A stretch of DNA of 64,000 bases from the NCBI GenBank assembly GCA_004299845.1, contig CP036201.1, forward strand, positions 3,286,001-3,350,000. Direction: 5' to 3'. The notes beneath the pieces were generated by a model that had not been told where the DNA came from, did no database searches, and saw nothing but the letters and a program-made list of their open reading frames with translations. The DNA is from Verrucomicrobia bacterium S94 (GTDB lineage Bacteria; Verrucomicrobiota; Kiritimatiellia; Kiritimatiellales; Pontiellaceae). Of the stretch, positions 54,821 to 63,422 are shown piece after piece (the stretch's first letter is position 1; each line of letters starts with the position of its first letter). A program made the translations under genes and the position numbers.

Positions 54821-54894
54821 TGGTTGCCGAACTAGGGGTCGAACCTAGACTAAGCGAGTCAGAGTCGCTTGTGCTGCCATTACACCATTCGGCA
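54821..54894 (-). tRNA. tRNA-Gln (anticodon CTG)
   Basis: On the minus strand the 74 bases fold as a full tRNA: acceptor TGCCGAA/TTCGGCA, D arm GTGT..GCAC, anticodon stem AGCGA/TCGCT with loop CTCTGAC giving anticodon CTG (glutamine), variable region TAGT, T arm CTAGG-TTCGACC-CCTAG, and CCA encoded at the 3' end. All stems pair. It lies between dnaN and a small plus-strand gene. Confidence 0.97.
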
Positions 54895-54955
54895 ATGAAT
54901 GAGGGCAGAAAGTAGCTATTTCCCCGGAGCGGATCAAGCAGGATTTATCGAAAAA

Positions 54956-55195
54956 ATGCCGAATGCTAACCCGAAAAAAATTATCCGTCTGCTTGGTGTT
55001 GGATTTGATGCCGAGGATGGCCACGTCCGAATCACCCAGGGAGAAAACTATGATGTACTCATGGGCTCGGAAGAGAGTCATGAGTACATACAGCAGTTGA
55101 TCCGTAAAATTGAGGACGCCCTCGCGGAGAAACATCTTACGCTGGATGATTTTACGCCGGATGAATTTGCTGAGTTCGTGAAAAACAATCTATAA
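54956..55195 (+). CDS. Small conserved-looking hypothetical protein
   Basis: The 79-residue chain (start MPNANPKKIIRLLGVGFD) reads as an ordered alpha/beta protein: NPKKIIRLLGVGFDAEDGHVRITQGENYDVLMGSEESHEYIQQLIRKIEDALAEKHLTLDDFTPDEF. The strong charge pattern and codon use support coding. The longer start at 54899 would begin five bases beyond the tRNA gene. I know no family. A weak AGGA is ~12 bases ahead of the ATG at 54956. Confidence 0.6.
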   Translation: MPNANPKKIIRLLGVGFDAEDGHVRITQGENYDVLMGSEESHEYIQQLIRKIEDALAEKHLTLDDFTPDEFAEFVKNNL

Positions 55196-55247
55196 AACAC
55201 TGCAGAAGTTGGGGGATTGGTTCCTGATCTTACTGTTTTACGTTTTA

Positions 55248-56219
55248 TCACGTCCAGATTCCTTCGATTTCCGATCCGCACTTTGTGCACTTTCCCTCGG
55301 TAAGCTGTATCGATACGATGCGGTAACCGTGCCTTCCAACCAGACAGGCTCCGCATTCGGGGCACCACGTAGACTCCCCTGCCCTATCCTGCATATTTCC
55401 GACATAAACAAACTGCAATCCGGATTCGAGAGCAATTTCGCGGGCCCGTAAAACCGTCTCCGGGGGAGTCGGTGGCAGATGGCTCAGTTGATACTGTGGA
55501 TAAAAACGTGAAAAATGCAGGGGCGTTGATTTACCGAGCGTATTGACGATCCATTTACACAGCATTCCGGTCTCTTCTTCAGCATCATTAAGTGTCGGGA
55601 TCAGAAGGTTGGTGATTTCCAGAAAAACACCGCTGGACTTCATGATTTCCAAGGCCTGGAGAACAGGTTTCAGGCGCGCGTCACAGATATTCCGGTAAAA
55701 ATCGTCGGAAAACGACTTTAAATCTACGTTTGCAGCATCAACGACGGTACAAATTTCACGCAAAGGCTTCGGATTTATGAATGCGGCCGTTACCAGGACA
55801 TTTTTCAGCCCTTTTTGGTGAGCGGTTTCACAGCAGTCTTTTGTAAATTCATACGAGACCAGCGGTTCTGTATAGGTGTAGGCAATGGACCGTATTTTTT
55901 TCCGTTCAGCGGTTTCGGCAATTTCAGCCGGAGAAACAATTTGCTCGGAAACAAAGCTGCTTTGGGAAATCGCAGCATTCTGACACGGTTTGCAATGAAG
56001 ATTGCAGCCGGCTGTGCCTACCGAAATAATTTCTGTTCCCGGCATAAAATGATAAAGCGGTTTTTTTTCAATAGGATCTGTCTGGATTACACATGGCCGG
56101 CCGTACGTGATGCATTGAATGCGGCCGTTAATGTTTTTCCGAACCCGGCAGTCACCGGTTTCATTCCGTGAAAGTTCGCACCCTTTCGGGCAGATCGTGC
56201 ATCTGGTTTTAGTGTTCAT
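55248..56219 (-). CDS. amrS: AmmeMemoRadiSam-system radical SAM enzyme
   Basis: This 323-residue radical SAM protein has the cluster-binding Cys set in SVGTAGCNLHCKPCQNAAIS (Cys-x3-Cys-x2-Cys) and the leading zinc-like Cys pair TRCTICPKGCELSRNE. Further family text is IRSIAYTYTEPLVSYEF, VDLKSFSDDFYRNICDA and LHFSRFYPQYQLSHLPPTP, with a C-terminal WCPECGACLVGRHGY..CTKCGSEIEG Cys set. The system normally also has MEMO1-like and AMMECR1-like partners, not seen in this window. Reaction and target are unknown. The ATG 56217-56219 overlaps the yajD stop by 11 bases, supporting this start. Confidence 0.88.
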   Translation of the reverse strand: MNTKTRCTICPKGCELSRNETGDCRVRKNINGRIQCITYGRPCVIQTDPIEKKPLYHFMPGTEIISVGTAGCNLHCKPCQNAAISQSSFVSEQIVSPAEIAETAERKKIRSIAYTYTEPLVSYEFTKDCCETAHQKGLKNVLVTAAFINPKPLREICTVVDAANVDLKSFSDDFYRNICDARLKPVLQALEIMKSSGVFLEITNLLIPTLNDAEEETGMLCKWIVNTLGKSTPLHFSRFYPQYQLSHLPPTPPETVLRAREIALESGLQFVYVGNMQDRAGESTWCPECGACLVGRHGYRIVSIQLTEGKCTKCGSEIEGIWT

Positions 56220-56564
56220 CCTTTTCTGATTTTGAAAAAAGAGTATCCAGCCCCTCGAAGGCATTGAATCCCCCACCCTGAAAGGAATCATCGGAAATGG
56301 TATTGAATCCCTTCATCTTTTGTTTTTCATGTTCGTGGTCATGGCAGTAGACGCAGAGCAGTTCCCAGTTGCTGCCGTCGGGGGATTATTCTGATGGTTG
56401 TGGTCTTTATGGTGTACGGTCAGTTCTTTTAATCGGGCTCCTTCGAATTCACGTCCGCAGCTGGCGCAGACATGCGGATACATTTTCAGCGCCTTCGCGC
56501 GGTATCCTTTTTCGCGCTCCGCCATTTTCTGGTGGATTCGTTCAAGTTCGTCGCTTCTTTTCAT
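56209..56564 (-). pseudogene. yajD: HNH nuclease YajD, one-base frameshift
   Basis: The first part, HVCASCGREFEGARLKELTVHHKDHNHQNNPP, is the YajD HNH motif start with its Cys pair and His-His-x-Asp. The reading then leaves frame at a run now of five C on the coding strand (56380-56384). The next frame continues perfectly as GSNWELLCVYCHDHEHEKQ and further to a tail with FNAFEGLDTLFSK, as in YajD, stopping at TAA 56209-56211. Six C would restore one gene. The HNH zinc/nuclease centre is split by the shift. A sequencing error is as possible as a real inactivation. It overlaps the amrS and epimerase genes. Confidence 0.75.
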
Positions 56565-57412
56565 TTCAATACAGCCTTCAGTGCAGATTTAAGATCCGGA
56601 TGTTTAAAGTGATAATTATTTTCCAATAATACATTCGGGATCACGCGGGTACTGGAAAGAAGCAGTGCATTCGCCATTTCCCCGAAAAGCAGGCGCGCTG
56701 CAAATGCCGGGAGCGGCAGGATCGTCGGACGTTTCAGTACATTTCCGAGTATTCTGGTGAAACGGCGATTGGTTTCAGGTTCGGGGGCGGTCAGATTAAC
56801 CGGCCCCTGAACTGTCGGGGTGTTCAGAATGTGGATGATGGCCCCTACCATGTCCTCAATGGAAATCCAGCTCATGTACTGCCGGCCGTTACCCATTATG
56901 CCGCCTGCACCTATTTTAAAAGGGGGCAGCATTTTTTTCAGTGCCCCGCCCTCGCTGGAGAGTACAATACCGGTTCTTATCAATGCTGTTCGTATACCGG
57001 ATTGCGATGCCGATTCGGCCGCCATTTCCCATTCGGAGCATACATCTGCAAGGAAACCGCAGCCCGCTGTGCTGGTTTCGGTCAGCTTTTCATCTCCCCT
57101 GTCCCCATAATAACCTATAGCCGAAGCGGAAATAAAAACTTCGGGACGGTTTGCGGAAGAGCTCAGCTGCAGGCTGAGTGCCTGGGTTCCGTTGATCCGG
57201 CTGTCTCGAATGGCTGCTTTTCTGCGGCTGGTCCAGCGGCCGCCCGCAATATTTTCGCCGGCCAAATGAATAACGGCATCCACCCCCGTGAAATCAATGG
57301 ATTCTGAAAAAACGCGGCCCAGTCGGATGACTTCATTTCCGTCAGATATAAGTCGAGACGTCAATGCATTGCCTATCAGACCATGTGACCCTGAAATCAT
57401 TACTTTCATCAA
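56561..57412 (-). CDS. TIGR01777-type NAD-dependent epimerase/dehydratase-like protein
   Basis: This 283-residue short-chain dehydrogenase-like protein has the NAD motif MISGSHGLIGNALTSRLI, then DAVIHLAGENIAGGRWTSRRK, a catalytic Tyr in SASAIGYYGDRGDEKL, and the DUF1731 tail with LPLPAFAARLLFGEMANALLLSSTRVIP. These are typical of the SulA/YfcH (TIGR01777) family. Its natural substrate is unknown. It precedes yajD with a four-base overlap, and reads away from mnmG. Confidence 0.88.
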   Translation of the reverse strand: MMKVMISGSHGLIGNALTSRLISDGNEVIRLGRVFSESIDFTGVDAVIHLAGENIAGGRWTSRRKAAIRDSRINGTQALSLQLSSSANRPEVFISASAIGYYGDRGDEKLTETSTAGCGFLADVCSEWEMAAESASQSGIRTALIRTGIVLSSEGGALKKMLPPFKIGAGGIMGNGRQYMSWISIEDMVGAIIHILNTPTVQGPVNLTAPEPETNRRFTRILGNVLKRPTILPLPAFAARLLFGEMANALLLSSTRVIPNVLLENNYHFKHPDLKSALKAVLK

Positions 57413-57642
57413 TACACCTCTTTCTTTTGAATTCGATATTACGCCTCAATATGGAGGTTCTGAATCTTTTTTTAGTATTGTTCGGAATGACCGGAAATAA
57501 CTGGGATTATTCATATTTTGATCTGACCTATTCTATTGCGGAATATTCATTCTAACCGATGGTTTGTAGCAACTCCTTGTAGACAAAATGGTTGTATGGT
57601 GCGAGTATCGCCGCCCGTTAATTGGAAAAGAAAGTATATATT

Positions 57643-59544
57643 ATGAATAAGTCTTTGTATAAAGTAATTGTTGTCGGTGGTGGTCATGCAGGCTATGAAG
57701 CGGCTTTGGCTTCCGCGCGTTTAGGAGTTAAAACCCTTTTAATAACGCTGAATAAATCACTTATAGGAAGACTTCCCTGTAATCCTGCTGTTGGAGGTAT
57801 TGCAAAATCTCATCTTGTATCTGAACTTGATGCATTGGGCGGAGAACTTGGCCGGAATACCGATTATACCGGTATTCAATACCGAATGCTGAATACCCGG
57901 AAAGGACCGGCTGTACAGTCCAACCGGGTGCAGTGTGATAAGGATCTTTTTCCGGTTAGAATTCAGGCTGTTCTGGAAAGGCAGCAGAATCTTGATATTC
58001 ATGATGATATCGTTACAGCAATTCGTACAAAAGGCACGTCAATCTGTGGAGTCACAACGCGTGGTGCTGGTGATATTGATGCCAATGCGGTTGTTATTTG
58101 TACAGGAACATTTCTTCGTGGACGTGTTCTGATCGGAATGAAAAGTATTAAAGAGGGTCGCATGGGAGAGGAATCAGCAGAAGAACTTTCGGCGTCCTTT
58201 GATCGTTTCGGATTTGAGCTGGCTCGGCTGAAAACGGGTACCCCTCCCCGCATCCATAGGGATTCTGTGGATTACAGTCGAATGGAGATTCAACCAGGCG
58301 ATAATCCCCCACCCTTTTTCTCACGGATGGCGCGCATGGAGTGGAAAATGTTCCACATGGAACATAATGATCCGGATTCTTCGGTTATGAATCGAATGTT
58401 CCACGTGGAACAGGATGAATTGCACCCCTGGGTGCCGGGTTTTGACCAGATACCCTGCTGGTTAACGCATACCAATGAGAATACTCACCAGATCATCGCT
58501 GATAATCTTCAGAAAAGCGCTATGTACGGAGGGATGGTAGAGGGTACCGGAGTTCGGTATTGTCCATCGATTGAAGATAAAATTATTAAATTTTCCGGTC
58601 GTGATGCGCATCATGTGTTTATTGAGCCTGAAGGGCGTAATAATATCCGTCTTTATCCGAACGGAACATCCAATAGTCTTCCGGAGGATGTGCAGGAACA
58701 GATGATCCATTCGATAGAAGGTTTGGAAAATGCTGAAATTATCCGTCCAGGCTATGCAATCGAATATGATTATGCGAATCCAACGCAGCTTTTCCATACA
58801 TTAGAAACAAAACGCGTGGAAAATCTGTTTTTTGCCGGTCAGTTGAATGGTACGACGGGTTATGAAGAAGCCGCTGGTCAGGGATTTGTTGCCGGAGCTA
58901 ATGCCGCTTTGAAAGTACTGGGAGAAAATCCGTTTGTTTTAAGCCGAAATGAAAGTTATATCGGGGTGTTGATTGATGATTTGGTGACGAAAGGAACCGA
59001 TGAGCCATATCGCATGTTTACTTCCCGTTCGGAGCATCGTTTGACGTTGCGTCAGGATAATGTCTATTTTCGTCTTCTGGAAAAGACCAGGCAGCTTAAT
59101 ATTGTCGATTCAGAGGAAATTAATGATATTTCAAGCCACTGGAAGGATATTCATGCAGAAATTGAGCGTCTTGAAAAAGTATTTCATAATGGAAAGTCGC
59201 TCGCACAGCTGCTTCGTCAGCCGGAAAATCTGTATTGTAATCTTCCGCAGGCGAACCGGAATCTCTCTGAAGAGGTTATTAAGCAGGTTGAAATTGAAGT
59301 TAAATATGCCGGCTATATTAAACGCGAGAAAGAACGTATTGATGCTGCGCGTCGTCAGGAAAAACAAATTTTGCCACCGGATTTCGATTATGATGCTATT
59401 CAGAGTCTGCGTTATGAAGCTCGTGAAAAGTTAAAGAAAATACGGCCGGAAAATCTGGGACAGGCAGGGAGAATTTCCGGTGTAAATCCATCTGATATTT
59501 CAATTTTAGGTATGTGGTTGAAACGGGAAGCTGCTGAAAAATAA
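57643..59544 (+). CDS. mnmG: tRNA uridine-5-carboxymethylaminomethyl modification enzyme MnmG
   Basis: MnmG with MnmE modifies the wobble U34 of several tRNAs using FAD and 5,10-methylene-THF. The 633-residue chain has the FAD motif [19 protein letters not shown], the block [20 protein letters not shown], a methylene-THF stretch around [17 protein letters not shown] and [18 protein letters not shown]. The start ATG 57643 is preferred; the TTG at 57622 is poor. Between FSRM and [10 protein letters not shown] there is an insertion of roughly 28 residues relative to E. coli MnmG; it encodes MFHMEH and MFHVEQ. Its DNA carries two parS-like palindromes. Base composition is more AT-rich than in the left part of the window. 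Confidence 0.95.
   Translation: MNKSLYKVIVVGGGHAGYEAALASARLGVKTLLITLNKSLIGRLPCNPAVGGIAKSHLVSELDALGGELGRNTDYTGIQYRMLNTRKGPAVQSNRVQCDKDLFPVRIQAVLERQQNLDIHDDIVTAIRTKGTSICGVTTRGAGDIDANAVVICTGTFLRGRVLIGMKSIKEGRMGEESAEELSASFDRFGFELARLKTGTPPRIHRDSVDYSRMEIQPGDNPPPFFSRMARMEWKMFHMEHNDPDSSVMNRMFHVEQDELHPWVPGFDQIPCWLTHTNENTHQIIADNLQKSAMYGGMVEGTGVRYCPSIEDKIIKFSGRDAHHVFIEPEGRNNIRLYPNGTSNSLPEDVQEQMIHSIEGLENAEIIRPGYAIEYDYANPTQLFHTLETKRVENLFFAGQLNGTTGYEEAAGQGFVAGANAALKVLGENPFVLSRNESYIGVLIDDLVTKGTDEPYRMFTSRSEHRLTLRQDNVYFRLLEKTRQLNIVDSEEINDISSHWKDIHAEIERLEKVFHNGKSLAQLLRQPENLYCNLPQANRNLSEEVIKQVEIEVKYAGYIKREKERIDAARRQEKQILPPDFDYDAIQSLRYEAREKLKKIRPENLGQAGRISGVNPSDISILGMWLKREAAEK
58349..58364. promoter_or_regulatory. 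parS-like site 1 inside mnmG
   Basis: TGTTCCACATGGAACA is a 16-base near-palindrome, one base off the symmetric TGTTCCACGTGGAACA and matching the bacterial parS form TGTT(T/C)CACGTG(A/G)AACA at 15 of 16. ParB-type proteins bind such sites close to the origin. It is read in frame as part of MnmG (MFHMEH). Confidence 0.7.
58397..58412. promoter_or_regulatory. parS-like site 2 inside mnmG, perfect palindrome
   Basis: TGTTCCACGTGGAACA is a perfect 16-base palindrome with the parS core CCACGTGG. It lies 48 bases from site 1, encodes MFHVEQ in the mnmG frame, and sits about 5 kb from the putative origin, as expected for parS. No parA or parB is in the window; they may lie beyond the end. Confidence 0.8.
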
Positions 59545-59587
59545 AATATTTTGATACAATTAGCTGGTATCATACATAATGAAAATG

Positions 59588-59622
59588 AGCCGGGAAACAG
59601 GATGTTTCCGGCTTATTTTTTT
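59588..59622 (+). terminator. Rho-independent terminator of mnmG
   Basis: AGCCGGGAAAC (59588-59598) can pair with GTTTCCGGCT (59604-59613) with one bulged G, around a short loop, and is followed by TATTTTTTTT. It is 44 bases after the mnmG stop codon. Confidence 0.85.
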
Positions 59623-60301
59623 TAGTCTATCAACGATGTATCAGAGAATAGGAAAATAATTGGGAGTAGCTGAATTCTTGAATCGGTGATATAGGTAGAA
59701 TATTGCATGAACAGGAGTGAAATATGCTCATCATTGCTACTGTTCTTAACTGATTTTACATCAATTTCATAGATGTACTATGGATGTCATTTTCAGGAGT
59801 TATAGGGCGAATCTAGAGTAATTTTCGTTATTTTTACGAAATAGCTAAACTGGATATATAGCTACTAGTTATCTATAATCCGTTGGTTTGTAGATAGAAC
59901 TGTTGGATAGTGTATATATCAATAAGGTAATCTATGTGCAATAGTATTAGGAACATAAGTAATCCTTTTTTTTAAGATAGTTGTAATACCATGTTTGATT
60001 ACTTCTCTGTATAAATCCCGCAGTGCAGAACCTCCGAAGTTTCACTACGGAGGACACAGAGGAAGGACTCTGTGCTCTCTGAGTCCTCTAGCGAAGAGGG
60101 TGGTAAATATATACCAGTATGTTTTAGTACGTGCTATGAGCTGCAGGGAGATGGGATATTTTATGTAAAAGAATATTTAAGACTTTTTTTTAAAGATTTA
60201 TATATTTATCAATTGTGGACAGGCAATGTAATAGGGAAATGAGGCTGCTTTTCTTTCGTAAGTTCCTTGAACAAAAAAGTATGAATGAGCACTATTCGCA
60301 G
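59623..60301. other. Long AT-rich noncoding region with tandem GC hairpins
   Basis: About 680 bases between mnmG and the next gene hold no supported gene. Two hairpins lie side by side: CCTCCG..CGGAGG (60031-60053) and AGGACTC..GAGTCCT (60064-60087). The bases between and after read as TTCACTACGGAGGACACAGAGG, which resembles repeats seen between genes in many bacteria. Their role is unknown; an RNA or a repeat family copy is possible. The rest is AT-rich and holds short A/T tracts. Confidence 0.55.
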
Positions 60302-60333
60302 TTCCAATCATTGGAAGTTCCAAAGGTTGGAAC
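60302..60333. repeat. Two adjacent TTCCAA/TTGGAA palindromes upstream of the 60346 gene
   Basis: TTCCAATCATTGGAA (60302-60316) is a perfect 15-base palindrome with one centre base. GTTCCAAAGGTTGGAAC (60317-60333) has seven-base perfect arms. They abut and end three bases before the GGAG ribosome binding site (60337-60340), so they may form an operator or an mRNA structure controlling the gene. Confidence 0.75.
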
Positions 60334-60345
60334 GCTGGAGAACAT

Positions 60346-60885
60346 ATGAGTTTACAGGTTATTGCAATTATTCTTGGAGTATTGGGAACTGTCGGTGGTT
60401 TTACGGGGATTTTCCGACCTGATTTAGTTAAACGTTTTGCTGAGTTGTTTCCCCGAAGTACTGTACCGGCCTGGGTGTTGACAGCACTCTGTTGTTTTCT
60501 CGGGGCCAGAGAGGCCGGTGCCATGAATATGGGAGCTGTGGATGTGATCAAGCCGTATATTCCGTTTATTGCTGTCGGCGTTTTTGCGGCGAGCGTTATT
60601 TATATGAAAGAACTTCTGGCTCCGCGTGCACTGGGTGGATTTCTTTGTCTGATTGCAGTACCCGTTTGCAAGACTGCGGCACAGTCCGGATCACCTTTTT
60701 TTCAGGTTGTAACAGCAGTAATGTATATGGCGGTCATTTATGGAATTACCATTCTGATGTCACCGTGGTACTTCAGAAAAATTTATACACCTCTGGTTGA
60801 GAATGAGCTGTTGTTCAAGGTGACGGCCATTGCTAAAACGGCGGTGGGGCTGCTTATTCTTATCCTTGGTATTTTTGTCTATTAA
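60346..60885 (+). CDS. Small polytopic membrane protein of unknown function
   Basis: This 179-residue chain has about five hydrophobic segments: VIAIILGVLGTVGGFTGIF, PAWVLTALCCFLGAREAGAM, YIPFIAVGVFAASVIYM, GGFLCLIAVPVC and ITILMSPWYF..AVGLLILILGIFVY. It sits in the inner membrane. I know no family. The start ATG 60346 has GGAG five bases upstream and two palindromes before that. It stands alone between mnmG and the convergent TPR gene. Confidence 0.65.
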   Translation: MSLQVIAIILGVLGTVGGFTGIFRPDLVKRFAELFPRSTVPAWVLTALCCFLGAREAGAMNMGAVDVIKPYIPFIAVGVFAASVIYMKELLAPRALGGFLCLIAVPVCKTAAQSGSPFFQVVTAVMYMAVIYGITILMSPWYFRKIYTPLVENELLFKVTAIAKTAVGLLILILGIFVY

Positions 60886-60954
60886 GAAAATGGGGTAGGG
60901 CAGCTGTAGCTCGTTTATTTTTGGAAGATGATTGTCTTAAACTGAAACCGGGTA

Positions 60955-61614
60955 TCATTCTTCTCCGTCTTCCAGCATTTTCTGGGTGTCCCAGGCGCGT
61001 TTACATTTCCGGATCTGTTCATTGTATGCATCAACCTGTTCTTTGGTAACACCCTGAGCATGTTGCGAGGCTTTCCGCGCCATGGTTGTGATCGCATTAT
61101 AGGCGCGTTCATAATCACCATTAATATAATGGGCTTCCGAAAGTGTACTCCACACGTGGTGATCATCGGGCGCAATGGCCAGGGCCTCCTGCGCATAGCG
61201 AACCGCTTTTTCGCCATTGCGGTATTTTAAATCCTCTGCGGTGGCATACAGCCAGGCCAGATTATTCATGAGCTTGAAGTCATCGGGATTTTCATCGATC
61301 AGTTCGAGCAGTAAGGCTTCGGCTTTTCCATATTGTTTTGCGTTAATATAAACATGGGCCACCACATAGCGGGCCTGGAAATTTTCCGGATCAATCTCAA
61401 GAATGCGTTCATAGGCGTTTACAGCGGAATCATAATCTTCTTCTGCAAAATACGCCTGCGCGACATTGAGCAGAAATTCAATACGCTCTTCATTGGTTCG
61501 GTTATCCAGCGTTAAGCCGGATGAAACCTGCGAAACAGATTGTGTATTCTGAGCCATTGCGGTGGTGGCCAGAGAGAGGACACAGAGGTGAAGCGTAAGT
61601 TTTGAAATTTTCAT
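60955..61614 (-). CDS. Secreted tetratricopeptide-repeat protein
   Basis: Start at 61614 (MKISKLTLHLCVLSLATTAMAQ) opens a signal peptide; the longer start at 61656 would bury it. The ~219-residue chain carries about four TPRs (EFLLNVAQAYFAEEDYDSAVNAYERILEIDPENFQARYVVAHVYINAKQYGKAEALLLELIDENPDDFKLMNNLAWLYA) that mediate protein contacts. It is probably periplasmic. It begins eight bases after the stop of the YbbR gene and closes the folP-cdaA-cdaR unit. Confidence 0.82.
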   Translation of the reverse strand: MKISKLTLHLCVLSLATTAMAQNTQSVSQVSSGLTLDNRTNEERIEFLLNVAQAYFAEEDYDSAVNAYERILEIDPENFQARYVVAHVYINAKQYGKAEALLLELIDENPDDFKLMNNLAWLYATAEDLKYRNGEKAVRYAQEALAIAPDDHHVWSTLSEAHYINGDYERAYNAITTMARKASQHAQGVTKEQVDAYNEQIRKCKRAWDTQKMLEDGEE

Positions 61615-61621
61615 ACAGTTC

Positions 61622-62569
61622 CTACTTAACATTGGTAATTTCAACTTGAATGACACTTGGATCGGTTTTTATGGCCTGAACACCTTCAGGCAGATCAATT
61701 TTGACCGGTAATTCATAGAAGGCCGCTTCCGGAAGATCATGACAGTCGATATACGCAAACAGTTCTTCTTCGCTGAGTTTTTCAATCTGTTCTTTTCGTC
61801 CCTGCACGACAAGGCTTATATATTTCGGGTAGATGTCAATAATACGGTCTTCACCCGGGGATGAGACCACCCGGAGGGGAATTTTTTCAAATTCCGCCGT
61901 GCTGTTGCGTTCAACCAGTACCACTTCGATGGATACCCAGTCCGGGTCTACCGCCATTCGACCGACCAGCGGAAGAGCAATGGGTACACTTTCTTTAAAG
62001 GAGGCCTGTCGGTTCGTCAGATCGATTTTTTCAGTATGTATATTTTCCATACTGTCGAGCACCTGACGGGCACCTGCAACTTTTACCGATGCCGGTGTTG
62101 CTATAATTCTTTCTATTTCAATACCTTCGGGTAAATTTCCGGTGGTGGCCGCTTTTACCGGAAGCAGGCGTTCTCCTTTCTGGTCCATACGGACCACCAT
62201 TTCGGAAGGACTGAAACTGACAATTTTCGCGCCTGTAGGATTGCGCAGAAACGCGCCTGTAAGTTTAATGGTCATCTCTTCGCCTTGAACGGGGTTCTGA
62301 ACCGGAACCACAAGATGAAGCTGGTCGCTGTTCAGGTAGCGAATGTCCTCGCGCGAACCGCGGAATACAATATTCACCCGCTGCATCGATTTTTCCCAGA
62401 CCGCCCAGCCTGAAGGGGCTTCCACATCCACCGGGATGCCGGAAACTGAAACTTCAAACCCAATAGTTTTCCGGATACTCTGCCAGCCCAGAAAAGCGAG
62501 GACAAAGCAGAGAAGGATCAGAAAACGATCTTTCCAGAACTGATGCCAGGCGTTGGAAATTCTATTCAT
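61622..62569 (-). CDS. cdaR: YbbR/CdaR-like regulator of diadenylate cyclase
   Basis: YbbR proteins stand beside CdaA in the membrane and modulate c-di-AMP synthesis. The 315 residues start with one membrane helix (RFLILLCFVLAFLGWQSIRKTIG) and continue as three to four YbbR repeats outside the membrane (FEVSVSGIPVDVEAP, LRNPTGAKIVSFSPSEMVVR, IIATPASVKVAGARQVL, IPLRVVSSPGEDRIIDIYPKYISLVVQG). It overlaps cdaA by eight bases, as usual for the pair. Confidence 0.85.
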   Translation of the reverse strand: MNRISNAWHQFWKDRFLILLCFVLAFLGWQSIRKTIGFEVSVSGIPVDVEAPSGWAVWEKSMQRVNIVFRGSREDIRYLNSDQLHLVVPVQNPVQGEEMTIKLTGAFLRNPTGAKIVSFSPSEMVVRMDQKGERLLPVKAATTGNLPEGIEIERIIATPASVKVAGARQVLDSMENIHTEKIDLTNRQASFKESVPIALPLVGRMAVDPDWVSIEVVLVERNSTAEFEKIPLRVVSSPGEDRIIDIYPKYISLVVQGRKEQIEKLSEEELFAYIDCHDLPEAAFYELPVKIDLPEGVQAIKTDPSVIQVEITNVK

Positions 62570-63422
62570 CGTTTTTCTCCTCGCCGAAAGGCATCAGTAC
62601 GGTATCGGAGAGATCCGCTTCACCGGTCTGGATCTTTTCACGGAAGCGCGAGAGGCCGGTACGTTCCCGCCGCAGCATGGACTGCAGAACCCGCCGCAGT
62701 CGCTCCTCGCCAAGGCCTCGCCGCAGTCGACCGTTATAGGCAAGGGAAACAGCACCGGTCTCTTCTGAAACCACCACCACAATGGCATCCGTCTCTTCGG
62801 TAATGCCGATGGCTGCGCGGTGGCGTGTTCCGAGTGTTTTACTTAATTCCTCTTTCTGGGATAGGGGAAAAAGGCAGCCGGCTGCACAAATCCGGTCTCC
62901 GGAAATTATAACACCGCCGTCATGAAGCGGGGTATGCGGGAAGAAAATGGTGGAAAGCAGCTCGGCACTGACCGAACTGTTCATTTTCGTTCCGGTGTCC
63001 TGAATGGTGCGTGTACCGATTTCCCGTTCAATAGCAATAAGAGCTCCGATCTTACGTTTTGAAAGCAGTTTTACCGTCTGCATAATAGGTTCAATCAGAT
63101 TGCGCTGCGAAGCCATACTGTTGGTGCGCCACGGCTGACGGCCGAGCCGCGCCAGAACACGGCGTATTTCCGGCTGGAAAATCACCACAATTGCCAGTGT
63201 AATATAGAGCATCAGCTTCGAGAGAATCCAGTTAAGCACCTCCAGATGGCTGAGATTGGTGATGGCATTGAGTGCGCCGAAAAGGATGATAAGGCCGGTG
63301 AGAATGGCTGAGCCGCGTGTTCCTTTAAACAACCGGAAGATAAAATAGAGGAGGGCGGCGAGAATCAGAATCTCGACCCAGCCAAGCACATCAGGCAGTT
63401 CAAAAGCATCTTTCCATTGCAT
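62562..63422 (-). CDS. cdaA: Diadenylate cyclase CdaA
   Basis: CdaA makes cyclic di-AMP from two ATP at the membrane. The 286 residues start with three membrane helices (EILILAALLYFIFRLF, LTGLIILFGALNAI, LMLYITLAIVVIFQPEIRRVL) and then the DAC domain with HDGGVIISGDRI (Asp168) and the RHRAA motif GTRHRAAIG (198-206), then SEETGAVSLA. The first motif reads DGG in place of the common DGA. It overlaps folP by one base (TAATG) and cdaR by eight, the standard gene order. Confidence 0.93.
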   Translation of the reverse strand: MQWKDAFELPDVLGWVEILILAALLYFIFRLFKGTRGSAILTGLIILFGALNAITNLSHLEVLNWILSKLMLYITLAIVVIFQPEIRRVLARLGRQPWRTNSMASQRNLIEPIMQTVKLLSKRKIGALIAIEREIGTRTIQDTGTKMNSSVSAELLSTIFFPHTPLHDGGVIISGDRICAAGCLFPLSQKEELSKTLGTRHRAAIGITEETDAIVVVVSEETGAVSLAYNGRLRRGLGEERLRRVLQSMLRRERTGLSRFREKIQTGEADLSDTVLMPFGEEKNDE

